64,000 nucleotides of DNA from assembly GCA_016858145.1 (NCBI GenBank), contig JAEHOE010000027.1, forward strand, positions 372,001 to 436,000, given 5' to 3'. The DNA is from Edaphochlamys debaryana. Taxonomy: Eukaryota; Chlorophyta; Chlorophyceae; Chlamydomonadales. Position numbers and translations under genes: made by a program. The notes under the pieces were generated by a model. That model made no database searches. It had not been told where the DNA came from and worked only from the letters and a program-made list of their open reading frames with translations. Below, in pieces: positions 34,489-44,700 of the stretch; within the stretch, counting starts at the first letter, position 1, and the number at the start of each line of letters is the position of its first letter.

Positions 34489-37400
34489 TCAGTCCTTCTC
34501 CAAGGGCGGATCCAGGTACGTCCCGCCCTCGTAGGATCCAGGATCGGGGTACGGCCGCGCCCACTCCCCGCCGTTGCCTGGCTCCCCGTACGGCGTCTCG
34601 ATCTCATCCTTCCAGGGGTGGCCGCACTGGATGACGGCTTTGGCAGGCACTGGGGGCGGGCGGGAGAGGGGGCGGAGACAGCGGTTCAGGATTAGCGTGC
34701 CAGATACTCAACAGACACCGGCAACGAGCTAAATGTCGACGCGGAGGGGGGCAGTCCGGCCACTCTCCTCGGGAGTCGGGACCACACCCCAAGCCCATCA
34801 CTACGGTACCAGTCATGCGCCCTTGCGCCGCCCGTGCTGCCACGACGCAGCCGCGCGCCCGCCAACGCCGCTCCGCGTTGCCCGCCCCCTGCCCTACCCC
34901 CCGCCGCCCCATCTCCGCCCTTCCCTCCCTCTCTTATCCTCGCTGGACAAAGACGCACGGAGCCCTCCGCCCCCTACTCGCTCCCTCGCCCTCGCCCTAG
35001 TAGAGTCGCTCCCTAGTACCGTACGACCGCTATATATTTCCGCATAAATAATTAATTGTGGCGGGGTGCGGAAACGCGAAAGAAAATCCCAAGGGGGGTG
35101 CGGAAAACATAAAAGTTTGCCAAAGAAACACGGGCGGGGGGTGCGGAAAAGTTGGGTACGTGTCGCGTGCCGTGCCATGCAGGCGGGCCCTCTGTTTGGC
35201 TCCTGCTGCTGCTTACTCAACCCGCCCGACGTACGCACGCACGCGTACAGCAGACGCAGGCTTGTGGGGTCGGTGAGGTTGGGGGTACCGGTATGGGGGG
35301 GGGGGGTTGAGGCATCAGGGCTACAGGGGAGGCCCGCTGGCGTGCGCAGACTCGCTGCAGAGGGCTGCAAGACCGGCCCTGCTGCGGAAATTTGGCTTGG
35401 CAATGAGGGGTGCGGAAATCTTTAAAGTTGTCCAGGAGAAACCGCTGCCACCTGCGGAAATCTTTCAAGTTTACGAAAGAAACTGCTCTGAGGGGGGTGC
35501 GGAAATGTTTACGTGCGGAAATCTTAAGCGGTCGTACGGTAGTTCCCTCGCTCTCTTCGCCCCTAGTTGGACGCACGTGGAGGGCCCAACTCACCCGGTT
35601 GCACATGGCCTCTTCCCCGGCGCCCCCTGGTGCACATTGCATGGTCCCGCCCCACCCCTCGCATCCGCCCTTCCCTCCCCCATTCGCCCTCGTTGGACGC
35701 ACACCCCCGCTCACTGGTGAAGTTGCAGCAGGGCGGCTGCTGGCGGTAGATCTTGGGCCTGACGTTGCGGGGCAGGCTGTAGCGAAGCGCCCACTCGAAG
35801 CCCTTGGTGATCATGGCTGGGGGTGGGGTGTGTGGGGGAGGGAGGGGCAAGGGTGGGTTGCCGGGTGTGTGTGTGGGGGAAAGCGGGCTAGGTTTTGGGG
35901 GCGTGTGGCTTGGGGGCAGAGGCGCGCAGATAGGGACACCGCACCCTTGGACACTGCGGATGGAGACGGGGGTGTGAGCGGAGGGCGACTCGAGGTGGGG
36001 GTGGGGACCGGGTCGCATCTCGGATGCGGTGTTGTGGCGGGCAGGGTGCATGTGAGGCAGCGGCAGCAATACCCCCCACCCTCCCCCGCCCTCTCGAAAC
36101 GACGCCAGACGCACCCTTGGCCCTGGACTGAAGAGCCACGGCGCTCCGCAGGTACGGGAAGCCGTACTCCTTCTGGATCTCATCCGGCGTCATGCCGCCC
36201 AGCTTAGTCAGGCACTTCTTGAGCTGCGGGTCGTAGTTGGTGCCGAGGCGGCCCCCCTCCGCCTCCACCTCTGGCGCGCAGCGGTAGTCGAGCACCGTCA
36301 TGGGGTTGATGGAGCGGCGGGGCTTGGCGTTGCGGAGCTTGCCCACGATGTTGCCGCCCCACCTATTTTGGGAGGGGGAGGGAGGAGAGAGGGTTGGGGG
36401 AAAGTGTTGCAGCTTTAACATGTGCGAGCGCAACAAGAGCGGCGGCTAGCGAGGCCAGTCGAGGAGCGGGCGAAGGAAAGACAGCACCCGCAGGCTGGGG
36501 GCTGGGCTGGCGGGGGTTGGCGGAAAGCCAGGGCAGATGCGGCCCACGCCGCAAACCCGCTCACCCATCCCCACCCCTGCCACCAACCCCACCCCCCTAC
36601 CGTACGACCATGTTCTTCTGCGTGCCCGGCAGGAAGATGGAGTCCATGGCACAGTACTGCCAGTCGAAGCGGAGCGCCTGCGGTTGGTGGTGGGTTGGTT
36701 GGGTGGTTGGTCGGTCGGTTGGTCGGTAAGTTGGTTGGAGCTCGTTGAGGAGCTGAGCGCGGACTGTGCTGTACGGGACAGCAACTAGGTAGCTCCTCCT
36801 GTGTCGAGAGAGAGCTAGCCCCTGTGTTATTCGTATATAGAGAGCATAGAGCTCTGGTGCTAGGTACTGTACTGAGCCTAAGCAAACAACTTTGAGCCTT
36901 CCCCACACCGTAGAGTCCAACCCACTGTAACGGATACGCTGCGCTCTTACGTTCCGCTTCACAGAGCTGAGCAGGCTAAAATGTGGAAAGCGAGGTGGTT
37001 GACGCTGCTGGAAGGCGACTGGGGACCAGGCGCAGCCGCCGCCGCAGGGTGACTGACCCCCTTGCTCCACACCGCCACCCCAAACCGCTGCCCCCCCCCC
37101 GCCCCCGCATCCCCCCGAATCCACCCCTTCCCTCCATGTCCCTGCCCCAAACCTCCCCCCCCCGCCCCCGCATCCCCCCCAACCCCACCTGCAGGTTGTC
37201 GATCAGCGTGACCTTCCCCGTCTCCGTCATGAAGACGTTCTGCGCGTGCCGGTCGCACTGGCTGGTGAGCAGGTCGTAGATGGCGGCACGGAGCACGCGC
37301 GTGCGGTTCAGGTTCTGGGGGTCGGGGGTGGGGGTGGGGTTGGGGGGAGGACGGGATGGAGGGAATGCCGGGGTTGGAGGAAACGGGTGAGCGGGGTGAT

Positions 37401-40400
37401 GGTGGCGTTATCAATGAGGCTCTGGGGGTTAGGGGAGGCGGGGGGGAGGCGATTGAGGGAGTGGAGGGACACGTCAGGAGCAGGGCTGTCGGGATGTGTG
37501 AGGGCGGTCGGGCCCTTTCACCAGCACAGGGTAGCGTGTCGAGGCGGTCAACCCCCCTCTCCCGGCCACCAGGGCGGCGGGGGCCGGGCGGCTGCTCACC
37601 TCGTTGGACACCCGATCCCCGCTCATCGCGCACAACCCCCAGCATCCAAACACACACACCCCGGCCACCAGCGCGGGTGGAGGCGGCAGCTGCTCACCTC
37701 GTTGAACATGGTCGAGAGGGCGCCCGTGAGGAAGCTGTGCTGGCGCTTGTACGACAGCTGGTTGAGGCTGATGCCCTCGGCCTTCTCCTGCGGGGCGGGG
37801 GGTGGGAGAGGGGTGATCTTGGCTAGAGAGGCAGACAACGAGGGGGAGGGGTGAGGGGCTAGGGGTTAGGGGGTGGGGTCAGGCAGCAGCAAACGGCAAG
37901 GCAAAGGTGAGGGCACCGGTATGCCCAGGCGGGTTCCTTCCCTGCAGGTTCCGCGGTGTGCGTGTAACGAGGCCCCGTGCTCCGCCCCCCCCCCTCCAGC
38001 CACCTAAACCCTGAACCCACCATCCACAGGCCGTCCCACCACACGTGCACGCCGTGTTTGGGCACCACCGCATTGACCCGCGCCGGCCACACCTGCAGCG
38101 CCGCGGGGGAGGGGGGGCGGGGGGGGACACGTGGGACAGCAGGGGCGGTGGCCAGCAGGGGCAGGTGAGGGGAGGACGCACTAGCGGTGGGCCCTTGTCC
38201 ACGGGAGCTGTGTGTGTGTGCCCTACCAGGGGCCCGCACTCTCCCTCTCTCACCCACCCCGGCCGCCCCGCATGATTGCATCCAGCAGGGACTCCGCCCC
38301 GCCCCGCCCCCACCGTGACGGGCTCATCCAGCAGCCCAACGGCCCTGCCAGCGCCCCAAGCTCCCTCTCCACCACCTCCTCCCTCCTTTCGGCCCCCACC
38401 TTTTCGGCCACGTCCCTCCGCCCCTACCCCCCCCCCCCCCCGCACACCTTCACGTCCTGTAGGTCCCAACTCCCTCCCCACCCAGGGCCCCACCCCCCAG
38501 CCTTCCTACCAATCCCTTCAGCCACCCCACCCCCTCAGCCACCCGCCCTGCCCACCCCACCCCCCATCCCCTCTTGGCTTCTTCTGCCTCCCTCCCCTAC
38601 CTTGATGGTCACATCCAGCAGCCCGCACTCCTCCCCCCACCTCCCCAGCCTCCCTGCCAACCGCCCTGCCCCCCCCCCCATCCCCCCTTGGCTCCTCCTG
38701 CCCCCCACCCCCCCTACCTTGATGGTCACGTCCAGCAGCCCGCACTCCTCCCCCCACCTCCCTAGCCTCCCTGCCCCCCCCATCCCCCCTTGGCTCCTCC
38801 TGCCCCCCACCCCCCCTACCTTGATGGTCACGTCCAGCAGCCCGCACTCCTCCCCCCACCTCCCTAGCCTCCCTGCCCCCCCCATCCCCCCTTGGCTCCT
38901 CCTGCCCCCCACCCCCCCTACCTTGATGGTCACGTCCAGCAGCCCGCACTCCTCCCCCCACCTCCCTAGCCTCCCTGCCCCCCCCATCCCCCCTTGGCTC
39001 CTCCTGCCCCCCACCCCCCCTACCTTGATGGTCACGTCCAGCAGCCCGCACTCCTCCATGACCTTCTGCTGAGCCACCAGGAACTGAACGTTGGTGGCGC
39101 CAGCGAACGAGTCGGTGCAGCGCCAGGAGAAGGTGCCGTGGACCTGAAAGGGTGGGAGAGGGTTAGGAGGGGGGGTTTGGAGGGAAGAGGGAGTGAATTT
39201 CGAGCATTGGAGAGCGAAGGGAGAGAGGGGGAAGAGGGGGGCCGGGAGGGGTGGAGGGGAGCAGCGTGGGATGCAGGCATGGGGGGGTTGCCGTGGGGAG
39301 GGTCGGAGTGGGTGCAGCGCCAGGAGAAGGTGCCGTGGAGTTTTGGGAGTGGGAAGGTTGAGGGGTAGCGAGCGAAGGGGCTGTTACGAGGAGAGGAGAG
39401 GTACCGTATGTGCGAGATGGCGCTCGCGCACGCTCCAGCCCTCCGCCCCCTTCTCCTCTGCCCCGGCCCCCTCCCCCCTTCCCCCCCCCTCCCCGCCGCC
39501 TCCCCCCCGCCCCACCTTGTCGATGGGCATGCACCACACCTTGATCACCGCCTTCTTGCCCGTGGTGGGGGTGTCGGGCAGGTCTGGGGCACCGGGGGGG
39601 CGGGGGGGGGGGGGCGGGGTCAGGGGCGCCGGGAGGAGTCGGGAGAGGTAGCCGGTTGCCTGTGGCGATCTAAGACCCAAGACCTAGGCTGCAGGCTGCC
39701 AGCCCCAGCCCCAGCTGCTACGGTCCCGTCCCCTGTCCCAGCCGCCTCCGTCCAGGCCCTTGGACCCCCACCGACCTCCGCCCAACGCCTTCCCCCCTTT
39801 CAACCCGACCGCCTCCTTCACCTAACACACCCACGGCCTTCGCACCAAGGCCCCCCATCATCCACCCCAGGCCCCGGGCCGCACCCCGCCCCCGCCTCAC
39901 CCGAAAAGAACAGCCACTCCGGCGACGCCCCCACCTCCGTCCGCATGTTCTGTCCGAAGTTCTTCTCCACTACCGTTTCGAGCGGCTTGATCTGCGCATC
40001 GAGGGGCCCAAGATAAGTTGAGGTGCTGTGGTGCTGACTGGGGCTGTGGTGCGCTGTACAAGGCCGTACGTGGCAAGGCTGCGGTGCAGAGCGAGGACGC
40101 GCCAGCACAGCACGCTGCTTGCCATCACGTCGGCCACACGGTCTTCTGTGCCTTGAAGGTAGCTCATACCTCCGATGACCCCTCCCTCTGGCCCCTCGTT
40201 CTGCGTGTGAGGGCCTCGCCCTCCACCACACCCCGCCGCAACGGCCACCCACCGGTACCACTCTGGCCCCCCTCAACCTCCGCCACAAGCTGCTGTCGGG
40301 AACACCTACCGGCACCTTCCCTATGACCCATGCCACCCCTCGGCTGGCCTCCCTCAAGCCCCTCAGACACGACCTCGGCTCCCTCCTGCCCCGGCCCCAG

Positions 40401-41305
40401 TCGCCCTGCACGGTCGTACCTGTGTGTCACAGCCGTAGCATTCCGTACAGTTTGGCATTCGGGCCTTGGCCTCAATCTCTTCCCGAGAGGCCGCGATCTG
40501 GAACTTGAATCCAGGCGGCACGTAGATGGGTTCCTCGATCGCCTTATTGTCAGGTACGGCAACCTTGGCCTTGCCCACCCCCTTCCTGCCGGCCCCCTTC
40601 TTTGCTGCTGCTAGCGTTTGCCGCCGCCGGTCCGCCGCTAGGAAGCCGCTGGTTGTGCCGCTGGCGCCATCCGCTGCGGAAGCTGTCGCTAAGTCTGAGG
40701 AGTCTGTGGAGGCTGAGAAGGTTGCTGAGGGGAGTTCTGACGGTTGGAACCGTTGCTCCAGCAGCCTACGGCCCGGGGGCTTGCCCACGTGGCAGTTGAA
40801 GCAACGGTAGCAGTCCGCCACGTGGGGCAGAGCGTCCTGCAACGGCACGGGGAGGGAGCTTGGGGACAGGTGGGTGATGTTGCTGGGTTGACAAGTGGAA
40901 TGGCAGATGGGGTGATAAAGCCAAGAGACGCGTGCTGAAGGGGGGTCTGGAGGAAAGGATGGGACCCGGCTGAGGGGCTCACAGTCGCGCGTGGGACTGG
41001 GAGCCGTGGAATGGGTGGGCACGCCCTTGGTTGGGCCAAGGCTAGGGGCCAGCTAAGCAGGCGGTATCCCACTAGTGTCGTTGCTCTCAGTGGACCTCAA
41101 CCAGCCTGGGAGGACCCAACTGCACCAGCCCTGGGTTCCTGACACGACCGGCCGGGGCGACCGCAACCCCGAGTCGCCCGGAGCGTCTCCCCAGCCCGCA
41201 GCGCTGCGCGCCCGCGCCTACCTCCGATGCCAGCGCTGCTCTAAGAAGGCCAAGGGTAACAACCAGGAGGGCCCGTGGCCACCAGGACCCTCGCCGCGTC
41301 CACAT
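34489..41305 (-). CDS. secreted/luminal atypical kinase-like protein
   Basis: Twelve exons: 41305-41222, 40836-40420, 39991-39901, 39583-39516, 39143-39024, 38092-38021, 37787-37698, 37314-37189, 36677-36601, 36362-36115, 35816-35715, 34649-34489; total 1656 nt, 551 aa, all phases consistent. Exon 1 is a signal peptide (WWPRALLVVTLGLLRAALA). Exon 2 has two CxxCxxC clusters, CYRCFNC and CTECYGC, separated by a Ser/Ala/Lys-rich linker. The catalytic-looking part is KKAVIKVWCMP (possible ATP-binding Lys), FLVAQQKVMEE, then SQCDRHAQNVF (D335, N340) and VTLIDN (D353). That D-R-H-x-x-N plus I-D-N pattern recalls FAM20-type secretory kinases and PI3K/HipA-fold kinases. The remaining 200 residues (MTVLDYRCAPEVEAE, GFPYLRS, CGHPWKDEIETPYGEPG) match no family I can name. 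Acting on secretory or cell-wall proteins is inference. Confidence 0.75.
35060..35531. repeat. dispersed intronic repeat with GTGCGGAAA core
   Basis: Inside the last intron of the kinase-like gene, at least seven copies of (GG)GTGCGGAAA occur (35066, 35099, 35141, 35410, 35451, 35500 and 35513 regions). Several continue as ATCTTTAAAGTT or AAAGTTTGCC and then GAAAGAAAC. Spacing is irregular, so it is a dispersed family rather than a simple tandem array. Confidence 0.7.
37565..37607 (-). repeat. copy of kinase-gene exon 7 end and donor inside the intron
   Basis: Plus-strand 37565-37607 (through GGCTGCTCACCTCGTTG) closely repeats 37662-37704, which is the end of exon 7 (...NE) with its GTGAGC donor and first intron bases. 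The copy lies about 100 bp into the intron and keeps a donor-like site. Confidence 0.7.
38601..39060 (-). repeat. 102-bp tandem array of an exon end with its splice donor
   Basis: Five copies, starting at plus positions 38601, 38718, 38820, 38922 and 39024 (spacing 117, 102, 102, 102). The last is the true end of exon 5 of the kinase-like gene (EECGLLDVTIK followed by GTAGGG). Each copy repeats those coding bases, the GT donor and about 65 bp of C-rich intron. The unit is 34 codons, and the whole array is open in the exon's own frame, so it could be read through as protein repeats or used as a ladder of alternative donors. Confidence 0.92.
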
Positions 41306-41761
41306 GGCTGGGTGCAGAAGGTCGATCGGGCGGTCCGTAGTGCAAGTACTCAGCTATGAAGGTAAAGCCAGTTTATGTGCTTATGGTATGCATTGCAATG
41401 CTGTCCAGGTTGAGAAGGCGTCGAACTGCTGCGAAGGGCGAGGGTGGGATGGAAGCGACAGCTCGCCTAAGTGTATGCTGAATTTGGTGTGGCTGGGCTC
41501 AGCTTGTATATGGAAATCATCTGTGGCCTTCTGTGAGGTAAGATGGGACCCGCGAGCGTCGAGGTCCTCGAGCAACATGCCGGATGACCCGCAAGTTGCA
41601 GACGGTCCCATGAGCACACTTCCACCGCTTGTGTTTTCGCGCACAGAGCTCTATACTCCTCGCTTACATCAAGATGATAACTGCGCCAGTCCGCCGAGGA
41701 TGTGTGGGAGTCTAGGTGTGCCCGGCCTCTAGAGCCCCAGTCGTTGCTGCACCAGGCGGAG
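41306..41761. promoter_or_regulatory. divergent promoter region (kinase-like / MORN-hydrolase genes)
   Basis: 456 bp lie between the opposing start codons at 41305 (minus) and 41762 (plus). The middle is relatively AT-rich. No canonical TATA box was recognised, so the placement rests on gene orientation. Confidence 0.5.
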
Positions 41762-44700
41762 ATGGCCGCACAGGATGCCTCGGAGTTCGCGGAGCCTGCT
41801 GGGTCAGCTGGGCCTGCTGGAGCTCATGAACCGCGGTCTGCCGACCAGCGCGTGCTCCTCAACCTGGGCGTCGTGCTGCCGCACATGCAGTGGAGAAAGA
41901 AGATTCGCCAGTAAGGGGGCCTGCGCTAGAGGGAGCGCTGGGAGGGAAGTCACGGGCCCGTGCGTGTCGAGTACGTCCCTTTGCTGAAGCGCGGGGGCTG
42001 GGCGGGTTTCGGAGGGGCTTTCCTTGAAGCTTGCTACGCCAGTTGAGGCTAGCATAGTACCGGGAGTTTAGTCACATGACTAGAAGCAGGCAATCGACGC
42101 CCTCGGCGCAAGCGACTCCAGGGCAGACCCGGCCCCCCCGGCCTCCACTTCACCTCCTTGCCCTCCCCTCCTTGCTCAACAGGTTCAACGGCGAATACAC
42201 CGCCACCAACGGCTACCGCCTCCTCCTGATGCTCATCCTGATCATCTTCCTCTGGTCCTTCCAGTCCGTGTTTGTCATCCGGGAGCCGCAGGAGTGGATC
42301 CTGGGCCTGTCCCTGAGCCTGTCGTACGATCTCAACACCGTCTTTGGGACGAGCCCCACGTCAGCTGGCGTGATTGTAATCAACGTGGTAGGGAGGGATG
42401 GGCGATGTGAGGGGCTGGTCCAGACGCTTGCGGGAGGGACTGAGAGCAGCCGGCTGCGACGGCGACCGCCGGCAGCCATTGCAGCAGAGCGGTAGCAGCC
42501 TTCGAGCAGCGGCCCTCCGCATTTGCGCTCATACCCGTGCCCATGATCACACCCTCTGCATCCCACCCCCTCCCCCCTGCACGACCCAGATCGCTTACCT
42601 GCTCATGGCCCTTTGCTTCATCCTGGTTGCCGTACACGTGACGTCGTACGACCAGCCCTTCTTGCACGTGGGTGGCCATGCGGGGATGCCAGCGGGTCGG
42701 GGGCGGGAGGGAGTGCTGGCCTTGGCCTTTGGCTCGGCCAGGAAAGCGGCAGGGGCTAGGGTGCAGTGCGTGTTGCAAGGCTAGGCACCTAGGCACCCAC
42801 AAAGCTGCAGCCACCGCTGCCCACGGCTGCTGTTGCACCCCTCGCTCCTGAATCCTGCTCCTGCCCGTCCCTCTCCCGTGCTTCGGCCCGGGTCCTCTGC
42901 AGGCGCTCGGCGTTGTCTGCATCGTGAGTCATGGACCTTGGGGCTTGGCCCGGGGGTTGAAAGGGAGTGTCAAGGGCGGGGTCTGCAATGCTAGCTGGGA
43001 TTGAGCGCACGGGTGGGAGTGCGGACGCAAGTCACCAGGCTGCTCTTTCGCGGGAGGCAGGACACTTCGAGGTTGGCAGGCCCCAGCGGGCAGGTACCCG
43101 ATGTCCGGTGTCCGCCGGCACGGACCTGCAGCGGGGTTCGGGGGTACAGAGGCCACGGGCGGTGGGCCTGGGGCCAGCAGTCAGGGCGGCGCAGTGCGGC
43201 GCAGAGCCGTGTAGGAGCTCGGGGTTGCCACCCGCTCCACAGGAGGGTCAGAAGTGTACGGCTGCGCAGGGGCTGAGGCCGAGCCCCCTTTCGCGCAGGG
43301 TCTCTTTCTGGTGGTCCTGGGGCGTCGTATTGCACACGACGACAACATCACAGAGCCAGGTGAGCAATATTATGGCCTTCCTGCATGCTGAGTACATCAC
43401 AGCCGTCCGCATTCTGTGTCACCGCTTCCTTTGCTTTCCGCCTCTGCTCTCACGGCCTCTGCTCTCGTCACTGCTTCCCTTGCCTCTTCAGCAAACACAC
43501 GCACCCCTTCCCTCCCCTTTCCTTTCTCTTCTCCCACACAGACGGGGGCCTGTCGCGCTCCAGAGATGCTAGCAACGGCACCCGCACCAACAACGTCGGG
43601 GGTGTGGTGCCGGTCGACTTCAAAGTCACCGACCCCGTCCTCACCCCCAGCCCCAGCCCCAACCCCAGCCTCAGCCTCAGCCCCGGCCCCAGCCCCAGCC
43701 CCTTCCCCAGCCTGATCGTAGCCAGCTCCAACACGGCGGTGGTTGACTCTGTGTCGGAGGATCTCGTGAAGAACAAGGATACGGAAGCCTGGGTCCTGAC
43801 ACAGGCGAGAGGGGGTCTGGGCGCGGCTGGGGCGCGGCTGAGGCTTGGACTAGGGTGGGGCGTGGGGGGTGGGTTTCGCTTTGAGAACGGCGCTGGGGCC
43901 TGCTGCCTTGGGGCCTGTGGGAAGGCGGGGACCCCTGGGTCCGACTCAGTGTGTGGTGCGGCGAGGCTGCCGGTGAACTCCGTAGCAGGGATGCGGACAC
44001 ATCCACCCCATCTCCCCTTCCTTTGCCACCGCCCTCGCTTTGCTGCCGTCCCTTTTCAACAAATTTGCCGCCCTCCCTTCCCAGCCATGCTCCCTTCTCC
44101 ACCCCCCTCTCTTAACCCCGCCTCCCTCCCTTTGCCCCCCCCCCCTACCCCCAGGACTCCGTCATGAGCTTCTTCATCCTGGTGGCCCTGATCCACATGG
44201 CAGGGCGGTGGGCACGTGTGTCGTACAGTCGTACAGTCGCATGCCATACAGTCGTACACTCGTGTTCCGCTGCATCGCAACGATCGCGCCACTCCTTCTC
44301 TGGATGGACGCCCCTCCTCTGTGCCGCCGTCCATCCCGCCCCACCTCCCCGTTCCCACCTCCCTGCCTGGCTCATCCCCCGACCTCGGCTCCTGCCCGTG
44401 CCCTTCTTCCGTGCCCTACCGGTGTCCTCTCCTCCCATCCCCAAACACACAGAGCCAACATCCGCCGCCCCCACAGCGCCAGCTTTGAACATCCCCACAG
44501 CGCCACCCAATTTAGATTACACCGGTTCTCACCCTCCTCCTCCCTTTCCCCGCCCTCCCCCTCCCATTTACAACACGCAGCGCCTTTGTCCGCTGGTGGG
44601 TGCCCCGCCTGGTGCTCCGCAACTCCTTCCTGGCGCGGTGCTCGGTGCGGCACCGCCAGGACCTCACGGATGAGGGTGAGGGCAGCGGGAGGGGTGGGGC

